64,000 bases of DNA from Calliphora vicina (GCF_958450345.1 NC_088782.1:67050501-67114500), one strand, 5' to 3'. Positions 24,469-36,003 are shown, numbered from the stretch's first letter. Notes: generated from the letters alone by a model not told the origin. A program made the numbers and translations.

Positions 24469-26320
24469 ATTTTACTAAAACTTCAACAATTGAAAACAGA
24501 AAAATGAAAATTAATACAAAAAAAATAAATAAAAAATAATTTAAACAACAATTTTGGACAATAATTAAAAATGTGATGTGAATGAAAATTTTAGGAAAAA
24601 CCCAACTTAAAAATTTAACCATAAAGCAAAACAAGGTGTTTGTTACATAAAAAAGAAATAAATTAAAAATTTCTAAAAACGCTGCTACACAGCCCGCAAA
24701 GGAATGTAGAAAATAAGGTAAAAAACTTATGCAATCAGAGCTTATAGAGTAATTTTAAAACAAAAAAACTTAATTTGCCGTCAAAAAATACCCAGAGTAT
24801 TAAACCACAAAGAAAACAAGCCACATTTTGAAAATCTAACAATAAAAAAAGTGTAAGAAATTGTAAATAATATTTATAGGTTTATGAAAATAAAAGAAAA
24901 AAAATGGGCTTAAAATTTAATCATTTAAATGAGTGTGAATGGATGGTACATATCAAGAAAATGTAAGGCAAATTTTGACAAAATTTTGGAAAATTATAAC
25001 ACATACAAACAAACAAACAAACAAGCATACATATATTTTTTAAATAATTTATAGGTTGTTTTTTATTGTTTTAAGTTTTTTTTTTAGATTCTTAATAGAA
25101 TTTTTATTTTTATTTTTTTTTATAAATTTGTTCCTGTATAATAATTTTGAATTAAAAACAAAAAAAAACCAACAATAATTTATTTTTAAAATAAAGCACA
25201 AACAAAGAGTTTTGTTCTCTTACTTTCTATTAATTAAACTATAATTTCTTTGAGTGTAGATTTTAAACAAAAAACCCCTAAAAATATAAAATAAAATAAA
25301 TCTTTAAGTTGGCTGTAAAATGTGTAAATATTAATAGAAATCCCTTATAATAAAGGAAGAAAAACAACTAATTTTATAAAATTTAGTATTAAATATAAAA
25401 AAAAAAATAAAAACAAAATAATTATAAACAATTAATTAATTAATATATAAAGAAAAACTAACAAAATTATCTATGTAAGCTTATTATGTTAAATATAAAT
25501 AAAAAATAACTTAAACAAATAAAATAAAGAAATTTGCTAAAAATTTTATGAAAAAAAACACACACAATTTTGTATAAATATGAAAAAATTTCAACCGGAG
25601 TCAAAAATTAAAAACAATTGGCAAAAGAGTAAGCAGCAGCGCAATAAAATATAAAGTGTAATTTCAATGTAAGTATCTCCTTATGGATTAATGTAAAATT
25701 TATTATTTTTTTGTAAGTAGTAATATCAATTTCTGGAAAATATACAAAAAAAATCTAAAAAAAAAATAAACAAAAACAAGCATTATTCATTTTAAAAAAA
25801 AGAAAACAAAACGAAAGAAATAACAACAAATAGTATTTATAACAAATTACCAAGACATTAAACAAAAGAATCACTTACACCATCACCCACTACTCCCTCA
25901 CTACATAACCAACTACAACTCATGCCCTAGACCTTTCCCTACCTCCCTCCCTCACCCTCATTAACACTTCTCTAACCTGTCACGAAAAATGTTTGTCTAG
26001 CAGATACATACACTGAAAAGAACAATGTATCTGTTTGTTAATATTACCATAAAATAATCGTAAATATACATAAAAGAATATATAATTAATTATTTAATAT
26101 ACAAATAATAACAATATTTAATAATACAATTACATACAACAACAAAAATATGTTAATAATGGTATGAAATGAAAATAAACTTATATATAAATAAACACTA
26201 AATACAAAGTAATTGAATGAAACAAAAAAAAAACACAAACTTAGTTGCAATATAAAACAAAATGAGAAAAAAAAGAAACAAAAAAATAATTAATCCTTAA
26301 ATAAAGAAAACAACAAATTA
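24469..26320 (+). other. mirr: probable mirr 3'UTR
   Basis: This is extremely A/T-rich with no coding potential. Many AATAAA hexamers occur, including 25190-25195 and 26300-26305, the last before composition changes near 26335. Pumilio-like TGTAAATA occurs around 24868 and 25321. The exact cleavage site is not determinable; the 3'UTR could end at any of several signals. Confidence 0.55.
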
Positions 26321-26334
26321 TTAAAAAAAAATCA

Positions 26335-27020
26335 CTTGGCTGTTTTAATTGTTTTATGGAATTTATGGGCATTTACAGATTTTTTTGGGGGCAGGTGGAT
26401 CCAGTAAATCCATTAAATTCTTAGGTCTAGTACTTTAGCTATAATAAGTTTAACTTTTCTTGATTTTAGTAACACTAACATCGTTACTTTTAGACCACTT
26501 GTTCTTAGATAACACGGTGCTAAGTTGGAAAAAAACTCGGAAGACGACCCAGACTGGGTTATAGGTCTGGCTAAATTACAAAAATTTCAGAAACATCCTC
26601 AAATTAAGAAGTTATTCTAAAAAAATAACGGTTTCAGTGATGATCGCCAAGTGTAACTCAATCAGTGATGATCGCCAACTGTAACTCAATCAGTTTTTAT
26701 CCGATTTTAAATTTTTAAACGGGTTTGGGAAGAAAATTGATTAAGCTTTAAAATGACCAACATTTTTTGGTACATTTGTATCCAAAAAAATAAAATTTAT
26801 CAACTTTTTTGATTTTAGTCGCTTTTCATTGCATATTTTGATATGAAAGCTTATAAAAATGTATACAAATGTATAAAGGAAATTTAGTTCTTAACAAAAC
26901 ATGATTTTCACAATTCCAATCGGATGAAAATTGTAAAAGTTATTCAACTTTATATTAACACCTTTTTAGTATTTTCTTACCTCGCCCATATGAAAAAAAA
27001 TTAGAAAAACTATAACAAAA
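26335..27020. other. intergenic, with a 28-bp perfect-unit duplication
   Basis: No gene is seen. A 28-bp unit beginning TCAGTGATGATCGCCAA is repeated twice in tandem (26634-26661 and 26662-26689) with a single difference (AAGTG against AACTG). The surrounding AT-rich DNA is unassigned. Confidence 0.8.
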
Positions 27021-27024
27021 AACA

Positions 27025-27531
27025 AAACAAGTAAGAAAGTTGGTACCCTACACCGAGAAAATGATAATAAACAGTTCTCTTTTAAAATGTATATGGAAGC
27101 TATGATTATTTTATTTGAATACTAACATATTTTAGAAATCTATACTCGTTAACATGATTTTCGGAAGTGGGCCTCATATGGGAGCTAAGACTTATTATGA
27201 ACCGATCGTCACAAAATTTGGTATTGCGAGTTATATAATATATAGTTATATTTATAACTATTTTATTTAATGCGCGGATTCTAGCCAAATTCAATAGGCT
27301 TGGGGCAATAGACAAGCTTGTACCAAATTTTATTATCTTTGAAATTGCGACCTGTAGTTTTGATTACTAGGTTTACATGGACGGACAGATGGACTGACAG
27401 ACGGATATCGCTTAATCGACTCAGAAAGTGATTCTAAGTCTATCGGTATACTTCAAGACTAATATCTTTGTACGTTACAAACATTAGCACAAACGCAATA
27501 TACCCTGCCCATGGTGGTGTAGGGTATAACA
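27025..27531 (+). mobile_element. interspersed repeat, CAAGTAAG...GTGTAGGGTATAA family (copy A, short)
   Basis: It starts ACAAGTAAGAAAGTTGGTAC and ends CATGGTGGTGTAGGGTATAA. Internal landmarks shared with the other copies are TTTTCGGAAGTGGGCC, TATGGGAGCTA, GAACCGATCG, CAAAATTTGGT, GGACGGACAGA and CGACTCAGAAAGTGATTCTAAG. It has no protein-coding capacity. The family is present at least five times in the window, so it is mobile or satellite-like; a Helitron/DINE-type non-autonomous element is a possible but unproven class. Confidence 0.8.
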
Positions 27532-30300
27532 AAGTGTGTGTGATATCATCGACAGTTTTTATTAGTTTGAAAGACCTATTGGTGCCATTATGTATGAAAT
27601 ATAACATGGTGCAAATGTGCGCAGCCGATGTGGTTTGTACCTTATTCTCATAGACCTGGACTTAAGAATACCCCACAAGAAAAAGTCTAGCAGGGCGCAG
27701 TGAGGCAGAATCAAAATTTTTTGTTGGAAATGAATCTGGCATTTCTAAAAGGCTATGGGTAAAATTGTAAAAAATACCATTTTTGGGATTTTCGCTTCAA
27801 TTTTTAGTAATTGCGGGTTTCCCTTTGACCTTTTAGACTTTGTTATTAAGATTGACAAATTTAAAAAACGTAAGTCCTTCAAAAACATTGCACTTTTTTA
27901 TATTTTAGTATAAAATGTAACTAAGTCAGAACCAATGACTTGTTATTGAACAAAATCTTAAGAAAATTTATATATAAAAAAAAAAAATATGAAAAAGGGC
28001 AATATTTTTGAAGAACTGAGTTTTAAAAGTGGCATCTAATTGAGATATTGACTTGAACTTTTTTTTGTAAGACCAACAATTAACTTATCTAAAGAAACCC
28101 CAATAAACGTCACTGTGCGGGGTTAAATCGCACGAACACGGTGAAAGTCCAATTTGGCATATGACATTGGTGTCCAAATTCAGGCCAAATTAAGTTGGTA
28201 AACACCTCTAAACGAAGAAGTTCGTTTATAGGTGTTGTTTTAGCCATGACGTGGGACATTTATTTGTGGGGATTTATTTGAGCTCAGGCAGGCGAAACGT
28301 TTAATTGCTCAGTTTAGGAGTACTTACGGGCTATTTACCGGAAAGTAATTTGATTTGGAAAATATTGGGTCGAAGTTATGGAGATCTTGGGAGTTATGAC
28401 GATATGGTAGTTTATTAGGGTCGTGCAGAACAAAGTGGCTTGGAAGAGTTTTAATGACAACAAGGGCTGATTTTGATATCTCACCAAATAGAATAATCGA
28501 CTTTATAAAAGCTCTATTGTGGTAATGTTAAAGCCTACACAAAATAGCCCATCTCTTGCGGTAAATGGTGCCTCCCTAACAATAATCTACATATGATTAT
28601 GAAAGTAAATGCATTAACAAAAGTAAATAATGCTAGGATTAGTACCTCATCTCCAGTCCAGAACCTAGTCATACAAATTCGTTTACGACTTTATTTCCCT
28701 GTACCCGGTGCACTGCAGACCGTAACACTGTACAGTTTATCGGATCTAAGGCAGTCTTACATTTCGATTACCGATACCCTGTAGTCCGTAGTTCCAGAAA
28801 CAATAACGTCGTATCGCTTACATCTGACCAGAGCATTTCATCACCATCGAACTTTATGCCAACGTTAGAGGACGATATAAATAACGTATCATTAGCAGTG
28901 TCAATAGAGATTTGTTTACTATTAATCAGATTTGTCATTTTAAAACTTCTCTATTTTTTCCTTGGATTGGAGATTTTTCCCCTAAGTTGTATCAATATAT
29001 TTAAATTTGCAAGTATCTTATTATAAACAGGCCTGTATTTGCTGCAATACTTATTCTAAGTTAAACCTCAAGCTTTGTATATATACAAATTGTAACAATA
29101 TTTTTAAGTGTACTGATGATAGAAAAATAAATATAAAAATCAAGAATTATTCGGTATTGTTAATATTGTTAAAAATTCTTCATTAATTTACGAACAGTTT
29201 TGTTCGACAATTATTCGCTTTGGCGTAGTTTCGTAAATTTTTGATAGTTTAGTCCAGTGGGAATTGTCTGAATTTCTAAACTGAACGACATGACTCTACT
29301 CAGTAGTTAATTAGTAAAGAGTGATATCCCAAGCTGTCCGAGGTGTGCAGCTAATGACACCAGGGCTACCAAGTGAGGCTCACCTTAAACACTTATGTTG
29401 CAATAGCTATTCAACCCCATAGTATTTAGACAAAGCAAACATATGGTGTAGGGTATAATTATTTCAAAAATATCTATCATTAATCGAACAATATTCCCTA
29501 TAAATGTTTGAAAAAAAACAAGTTTATTGTTCACTAAAATGCTATTAGTATTCAATTTAAGCCCTTAACAAACCTACATCGATCAGATTAGTTAGGGATA
29601 TACAAACATTGACTACCGTTCAAAATGAATTGAACGAACAACTTATTAAACAAACAAACAAAAAAAAATATTTGAATGAATTTAATGAAAATCGATAACT
29701 AGCAACATGTCTCTGGTAACCAAACAGCAATTATTTAAATGTAAACTATAGAAATAACAACAACAACAACAAGTTGGTGTTATTTATAAGCAGCAACACT
29801 ACAAAAAATCAAAAGAGAAGTTGAAAAAAATGTATAAGAAGTGAAAAAATTCAAAAAAAATATACTTAAAAATATCAAATTACGCGCATGTTTTAGAAAT
29901 TTGCAAAAACAATGTTAAACAACAATTTTGTTTTAATTTTTTTTTGTTTTTTGGTTAATTGTTTTTGTTGCTTTTGTTTAATATTGTTTCTTATTTAGAA
30001 TACATTAATTGCAAAACAAGCAAACGCACCAAAAAACTACATTCTGTTGTTCATTGGTTTTCAAATACAAGTTGTTGTTTTTATTCTTCATAAAAAAAAA
30101 AATTAAATTGCTATAAAAAAACGCTGACGTTGAACTATTTAATAATGTTTACGATTACTATGTACAATAATTTATGTGGTGTACTCTACATTTACAGTGG
30201 GCCATATTGTTGGATGGATGATGGATGGTATGGAAGGGCTATACTAGTAAGAGATTTGTTAAACCTTTTTCTTCAAATTATCGGTAGGTGGTTTTCTTCT
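27532..30300. other. intergenic, no supportable gene
   Basis: Composition is mixed and no recognisable protein is found on either strand. Open frames of 60-84 codons (for example 28593-28784 and 30130-30384) show no motif. The stretch 28100-28900 is relatively GC-rich and may be old transposon sequence. One small hairpin is visible at 28201-28236. Confidence 0.6.
28201..28236. repeat. small hairpin (15 of 16 pairs, 4-nt loop)
   Basis: AACACCTCTAAACGAA pairs with TTCGTTTATAGGTGTT around loop GAAG, with a single mismatch. It might be a decayed miniature element end or a structured RNA; nothing nearby decides this. Confidence 0.6.
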
Positions 30301-30309
30301 TCAACTGAA

Positions 30310-30660
30310 TTTTTAAAATTTTTAAAACCTTTGTTATACAACATATTCGAAAATACTAAAATTTTGAAGATACAATTTGTTTAACTTAAACCGCTTTTAT
30401 ATATGATATATTAACGATCGTACATAGGTCTTATCGAAACTCGACCAAATTTGCACACCAAGTCGCATTCGAATTTTGAAAAATAAAGAAAATTATTTAA
30501 AAACAAAAATAACTGGAAGAAAACTCAAGTTGTCTAATCGTGATACATGCAACATTTTATAAGCTGAGAGTATTTCTAACAGAAACTTCAGAGAATTCAG
30601 TGATCATCGGAAAATATTGGGCGAAGTAACAGCAATTATATTTTTGCATGTAAAACTTGA
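30310..30660 (+). repeat. direct repeat, left copy
   Basis: It shares many blocks with 31984-32335 in the same orientation: CATATTCGAAAATACTA, TTAACGATCG, GAAAATTATTTAAAAACAAA, AGAAAACTCAAGTTGT, TTCAGAGAAT and GGAAAATAT. The pair flanks 1.3 kb that contains a mariner fragment and a long foldback element. A segmental duplication or two insertions of one repeat would explain it. Confidence 0.8.
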
Positions 30661-30791
30661 GTGTATGTAATTCATTTTCGCTCTATAGTTTTATTTGTAT
30701 CATATCTTTATGCTACCTTAACCCTTTGTAGAAAAGGTTTCCTTTCCTGGTGATCTGGCCTACGCAACCAGTGAAATGTGCAGAAGAATTA

Positions 30792-31037
30792 TTGGGATTT
30801 ACAATAGATGGTGTATCTTTTGAACACGGTTTTTATTCTTAATAACTTATATCTCGTTCTGAAGAGTACATATCTGTCACTTATTCTCACTTAGTTATTG
30901 AAAATTATAGTGTAAACAACAAAATTTGTTTTTGCTTCGAAAATGTCGAATTTTGTACCAACAAAGCGTTATTTGCGAGAAGTTTTGCTTTACATCTTTA
31001 ATTCGAGAAAAAGTGCCACTGAAGCAAAAATTCCTCA
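30792..31037 (+). pseudogene. mariner 5' fragment, broken by another insertion
   Basis: Non-coding leader (GGGATTTACAATAGATGGTGT) is followed by a start codon and MSNFVPTKRYLREVLLYIFN and SRKSATEA, the N-terminus of the same mariner subfamily seen at 14636 and 17437. The reading breaks off at 31037 where a foldback element begins. Mariner sequence does not resume on the far side, so the rest was lost. Confidence 0.82.
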
Positions 31038-31662
31038 AAAATATTATCCGTGAAATTTTATTATAAGTCCCTGAATACACCCAAATGGAAAATTCTACCA
31101 GAAAGTCAGAAATAAGACATAACAAAAGAGAGCTTAGGGTTAATTTCGCATTTATTAAGAATTTTATTGCAAAAATTTAGCAAAAAAATTCAATTTAACT
31201 AAAAATCACTAATATCTCTTTTATTTTACCTTCGATAGCAAATTTATTATTTTTTAAATTCTAATATGGATTACTTTGAGAACCAGCTGTCAATAGAATC
31301 TGATGAGCATGGTGAACAATTTCATCAGACATGCGTACCCATTGAACAACGCTTATCGCTGAAATATGCTGGACATTGTATGATAATGAAATTAAATTGC
31401 CTAGAGATAAAATAATGTAATTAATGAATACTTCCTATCCAAATTTGCTATCGAAGGTAAAATAATAGAGATATTAGTGATTTTAGTTTAAATTTCAACT
31501 ATTTTTTTTTCATATTAAATTTTAGGGGTACTTTAAAATAAAATTCTTAATAAATGCGAAATTAACCCTAGGCTCTCTTTTGTTGTGTCTTATTTCTGAT
31601 TTCTGTATTCAGGGACTTATAGTAAAATTTCACGGATAATATTTTTGCGGAATATTTTAACC
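31030..31662. mobile_element. foldback DNA element with terminal repeats of about 200 bp
   Basis: The left arm starts CAAAAATATTATCCGTGAAA and the right arm ends with its reverse complement. The arms match through CCCTGAATAC, GTCTTATTTCTGA, AGGGTTAATTTCGCATTTA, TCACTAATATCTC and TACCTTCGATAGCAAATTT, so each is about 200 bp. The unique centre (31258-31440) holds a 49-codon frame (31266-31415) reading DYFENQLSIESDEHGEQFHQ. I recall a similar SDEHGE-FHQ stretch from repeat-encoded proteins in many arthropods, so this may be a trapped fragment of a transposon gene. The target duplication is not clear. Confidence 0.78.
31266..31415 (+). pseudogene. short conserved-looking fragment inside foldback element
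   Basis: This 49-residue frame starts MDYFENQLS. Its SDEHGEQFHQTCVPIEQR stretch resembles a motif I recall from uncharacterised arthropod repeat proteins. Function is unknown and it is too short to be a complete protein. It lies between two long inverted arms and is probably a relic captured in the element. Confidence 0.4.
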
Positions 31663-31983
31663 CCTTAAATCCCTGTTTTAATGGTGTTTTTTGCTCTTTT
31701 ATAAAAGAAGGACAAAAAAGACCCATGCCTTGAGGATTTAGAGGGTTAATATATTCTACAAAAATGTTCCCCGTAACAATTTACTTAAATTTTCTGAACA
31801 CATTTTATACCTAAAATGTAAGGATCAAATGGTTTCTTATGCCGATTAAAAATAATAATGTGCCTGAGTTGGAAAAATGTAACCCCCCTCAAATGAAATT
31901 CAGATGGAAACTTTCAAAACGTCAATACACGTGTCTTTTTTTATCTCGTAATTATATAAAAAAATTGATTTTGTTGTATAGTG

Positions 31984-32335
31984 TTATTTTAAAATTTTGA
32001 AAAACTTTATTATAGAACATATTCGAAAATACTACAATTTTGACGAGGCAATTTGTTTTGCTTATATATGATCTATTAACGATCGCAAAAAGTTCTTATT
32101 AAAACTATTTTACTTCTGAAGTTTAATTTTTATAGTCTCCTATGAATTATGAAAAATAATGAAAATTATTTAAAAACAAAGAAAATTGTTAGAAAACTCA
32201 AGTTGTTTAATCGCGATGCATGCGTGCAGCTTTTTACACGCAGAGAGTAATTTTAACAGAATATTCAGAGAATGCGGCGAGCATAGGAAAATATAGTACG
32301 GAGCAAACGCAATTAGCTTTGATATTTTTACAAGT
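31984..32335 (+). repeat. direct repeat, right copy
   Basis: Partner of 30310-30660, same orientation, diverged by substitutions and small indels. This copy has a GATGCATGCGTGCAGC stretch where the other has a decayed version. Confidence 0.8.
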
Positions 32336-32343
32336 AAATATTA

Positions 32344-32490
32344 GCGGTATTCACTGTTAAGTGCGAATGGTATTGCATCATTGCAAATGCAAAATTGTAA
32401 AGGTTTTTGTATGTATTTTGTTATTGGATTACGGTAAAATTTAGCATTTGCAATGATGCTAAACCATTTGCACTTAACAGTGAATACCGC
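32344..32490. mobile_element. 147-bp miniature inverted-repeat element
   Basis: The ends GCGGTATTCACTGTTAAGTG and its reverse complement enclose further imperfectly paired sequence (ATGGTATTGCATCATTGCAA against TTGCAATGATGCTAAACCAT). TA lies at both outer edges, consistent with insertion at TA. There is no coding capacity. Confidence 0.82.
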
Positions 32491-32503
32491 TATTGAGTTT
32501 ATA

Positions 32504-33423
32504 TTAGAGTGTCCCTTATAAGCAAACTTATTTTTAGGGGAATTTTGGATATGGGGGATTTCACGTCAAGTGAACCAACTTTTAAAAACGATGTCTTCCG
32601 ATCGGGATGAAATTTGCACCACGAAATTTGACCTATTGTATAGTAATTCACACACAATTTTTCAACAAGATCGGTCAATAATTCTCGGAGTTAGAGGGGG
32701 TCAAATATCACACTTTGGCCAAACATGTGATTTTTCTCATCCATGTAACTAATTACCTATTGTTCTTAGCAAAATGTGTCCCAAATAGTTTACATAGCTA
32801 TTTCTTCAATCTTTCGAAATAAAATACTTAAAAAAAAATAAAAATTTTTTTTAATTTTTTTCAAAATGGGCACTTTTTTTCTTAAAATAAAACTTAGATA
32901 TTTTCCGTGAGGACCTATTTGGTCGCTTAGTGGGATGCGAGTTCGATATCTATCAAAAAAATGTTTTGTAACTCAGAACATGGAGTTTTTGACTTTTTTT
33001 TGCAAAATCAAAAACTTTGTTGACTTTTTTTTTCGAAATGGGTCCTCTATTTACTTTTTTTTTCAGCTCAGCAGAAAGTTCAGATAGTTTCCTTGAAGAC
33101 CTATTTAGTCGCTTAGTGGGATGCGAGTGGGATATCTATCAAATATGAATTTTTTTTAATTTTTTTTTTGCAAAATCTAACTTTTTTTTAATTTTTTTTT
33201 GCTCAAAAGAAAGCTTGGGTCTATTCCTTTAAGACCTATTTGGTTGCTAAGTGGGATGCGAGTGGGCTATATAGCAAATTAAATGTTTTGTAACTCAAGA
33301 TATACAATTTTTGATTTTTTTTTGACAAAATCGAATTTCAAAATTGGAATTTCTAATGGAAAGATAACGAAATGTTATATATTTTTGGGCCGATTATAAT
33401 GAAACTTAAAAATGTAACATGAA
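32504..33423. mobile_element. remnant with TATTAGAGTGTCCCTTA end and internal tandem repeat
   Basis: The left end TATATTAGAGTGTCCCTTA is the same terminal sequence as the element at 62510-63733. Internally a segment containing GACCTATTTGGTCGCTTAGT, then GGGATGCGAGT, then a T-rich run occurs three times (at 32912, 33098 and 33233). The part near 33345-33420 resembles, in reverse, the interior at 62870-62920. There is no supportable protein. Confidence 0.65.
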
Positions 33424-33588
33424 GTCTAGTATTTACAATATCAGCGCAAAAATATAAATTAACTCTTAATAGCACTTGGGGTCCAAATGACACTGAATTT
33501 TTAAAATTACGAAAAACAGTCATTTGGACCCAAGTGCTCTTATGGGCTAATTTCCATTTTTGTGCTGTTATTGTAAATACTCGACTTC
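33424..33588. repeat. foldback, arms of about 70 bp
   Basis: GTCTAGTATTTACAATATCA at the left pairs with its reverse complement at the right (TGTTATTGTAAATACTCGAC). The strongest inner stem is AGCACTTGGG(G)TCCAAATGAC against GTCATTTGGACCCAAGTGCT. It may be a miniature element abutting the mariner fragment to its right. Confidence 0.75.
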
Positions 33589-33589
33589 A

Positions 33590-33782
33590 GCGGCATTTTT
33601 TATTTCAAATTAAAGAAGTAAAGCAAAATTTCCAGCATATGACGATTCATTGGTAGAAAATTCGATATTTTCCAAGCAAAAAAAAAAAGTTTGTTGTTTA
33701 AATTATATGTTAAGAACAAAAATCGCGTTTAAAAGATACGCCATCTATTGTAAATCCCGCATTTTTAAGTCATATACCCAAT
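33590..33782 (-). pseudogene. mariner end fragment (leader and N-terminus)
   Basis: Read on the minus strand from 33782, it begins with a terminal repeat TTGGGTATATGACTTAAAAA, then a non-coding leader, then N-terminal coding sequence of the same mariner subfamily (decayed FNLK.KNAAEV region) down to about 33590. It keeps the best preserved terminal repeat of this subfamily in the window. Confidence 0.75.
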
Positions 33783-33943
33783 GCATGCATCCCTGGTCGT
33801 CAATAACTAAGCCTTACAGAAGCTGGCTTCATCAGGAAGACGTATTGAGAACCTTAATCCGGGTTCATCACAGATCGCATAATACATAATCATTTCCAGC
33901 CTGCAGATAGACTCGGAAATAATTCCATCATAAACCTGGAATA

Positions 33944-34683
33944 TAAACAAGTAAGGAAGTATGGTCGGTCAAGCCATATAATACCCTACACTAAGTAAAA
34001 GAGCAAAAACATTTTTCTTTTAAAATTTCAATAATTTATATTTTTGAGTGATTTTTGGAAGTGGGCCTTATATGGGGGCTATGACCAATTATGGACCGAT
34101 CACCATGAAATTAGGTCGTGTGATTTATGTCTATATGAAAGTTTACTATGTTGAATTTTGTGTGTATACCAACATTTTTAAGCGATTTATGAACGTAAAA
34201 ATGATTTTCGGAAGCGGGTCTATATGGGAGCTATGACTAATTATGGACCGATCGTAACAAAATTTGGTGACATGAATTATGTGTATATAAAACTTATTTG
34301 GAGCGGAATTTGTGGGGATACATATATAAATTAAACATTTATGACCGATAAAGTCCAATTTCGGGAGGACATTTGTATGGGGGCTAGGTGAAATAATGGA
34401 CCGATTTCAGCCAGTTTCAATAGGCTTGGTCCTTGAGCCGAAAAAATAACATGTTCCAAATTTCATCGAAATATCTTCAAAATTACGACCTGTACTCTGC
34501 GCACAAGGTTTACTTGGACAGCCAGCCAGCCGACCAGACGGAAGGACGGACATTGTTTAATCGAAAGTGATTCTAAGTCGATCGGTATACTTTAAGGTGG
34601 GTGTTAGACTAATATTTTTGGGCGTTACAAACATCTGCACAAACGCATTATACCCTCCCCACTATGGTGGTGTAGGGTATAAA
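33944..34683 (+). mobile_element. interspersed repeat, CAAGTAAG...GTGTAGGGTATAA family (copy B, longest)
   Basis: It starts AAACAAGTAAGGAAGTATGG and ends CTATGGTGGTGTAGGGTATA. Within it TTTTCGGAAG.GGGC, TATGGG.GCTATGAC, AATTATGGACCGATC and AAATT.GGT occur twice, so the element itself contains an internal duplication of about 170 bp. Then come GACCGATAAAGTCCAATTTC, GGACGGACATTG and AGTGATTCTAAGTCGATCGG. The short frames in it (34048-34236 and 34146-34358 reverse) are chance. Confidence 0.85.
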
Positions 34684-34801
34684 AAATACATCTATCGGTT
34701 AGATGGAGACTACTAAATAAATTATGGAAATCACAATGTTTTTTTGTTAAGATTATTTGTATCAATTGGTTCTGCGCTCATAAAATCTCTTGTATAGTTA
34801 T

Positions 34802-35822
34802 TAGGGTATTCAATCGATTAACCGTTAATCCGTTAATTTTAATCGGTTAATTTTGGTCGGTTAACTGTTCGAATAATTCAAAATTGACGATTTTCAAATA
34901 ACAAATAAACCGATTAATTTGTGTCGATTAACCGAAATCTCTTTTTTTGCACTTTAACATATTTTTTGGTATTTATTTTTCTGTTTTAATTCAAATTTAA
35001 ATGTCAAATTAAAATTACATATTTTTCGAATAGGAACATACTTAGTGTGAATGGCAACTGATATGTGCAACAAAAACATTTTTTTGCAATAACTTGGCAA
35101 ATGACCTATGGCAGGTTGTAGGTCTAGGTGAGTGTTTTACAAAACCGGTTTTAAAAGTTAAAATATACTCTTAAATTTCCAAGATATGTGCAATTTTTCT
35201 GGACAATTTTTCCATAAGCCGGAGAATTGATACTTTTGCCAATCAAATGTATTTGGTCATAGCTACAAAACAGTATATATTTCAATATGTATGTTTCATA
35301 GTTTAGAAAAACGACTATAACTTTGTCAATTTTTAACTGATTTAAACATGAAAAATGAAAGTTTGTTTTATTCAGAAGGACATTGGCGTTTAAATTATTG
35401 TCGTCTAAAATGAAGATCTGAAAAAACACTCGTAATAGTTGAAAAAGTTAAAAAAAATAAAAAATTTTGATATTATTGGAAAAATCTCTACATATTTATA
35501 TTAATAGAATAGTAAAAGTGTAGATACTTGGAAAGACCTTGTTCGTACCTTTTAATGTCGTTTGAAATTTTAAAATCGGTTAAATAATAACTGAGTTTCA
35601 AATGTTTTAATTTGTGGGTCAAGATAATTTTGTATTAATGAAATATTTAAATAAGTACACAAAATTCGTGGTTTTATTTTCAGTTTAAAATTAAAATAAA
35701 AATTATTCGGTTAATCGAATAATTTAAAATTAACCGATTATTGACGGATTAAATCTAAATCCCGATTAATTATTTGCTCGATTAACCGATTAAACCAGAA
35801 ACCCGATTAATTGAATACCCTA
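34802..35822. mobile_element. hAT-like non-autonomous element, 8-bp target duplication
   Basis: It begins TAGGGTATTCAATCGATTAA and ends with TTAATTGAATACCCTA. ATAGTTAT is directly repeated outside both ends (34794-34801 and 35823-35830). An 8-bp duplication with TAGGG-type termini is typical of the hAT superfamily. Subterminal regions are rich in CCGATTAA/TTAATCGG motifs. No transposase is recognisable; the frame at 35151-35429 (reverse) shows no hAT motif, so the element would depend on proteins made elsewhere. Confidence 0.85.
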
Positions 35823-35923
35823 ATAGTTATGTAATAGATGTAGCTACAGTTCTATAGATCCCCATAAAATAACTTCATAACTCAGAAATACTAATTCTGA
35901 ATCGAATTGTATACTTAATAAAT

Positions 35924-36003
35924 TGGTCACTAGTTTTGGATGTTACAAACATCAGCACAAACGCAATAGACCCTCACCACTTAAGATGGTACAGGATATG
36001 AAA
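35924..36003 (+). mobile_element. fragment of the GTGTAGGGTATAA-family repeat
   Basis: TTTTGGATGTTACAAACATC, AGCACAAACGCAATA and a decayed terminal box GGTACAGGATATGA correspond to the last 80 bp of the longer copies. The rest of the element is missing. Confidence 0.6.

Noticed and set aside
30310..32335. Direct repeats as LTRs of a retrotransposon
   Set aside because: No TG...CA ends, primer-binding site, or gag/pol sequence between them was seen.
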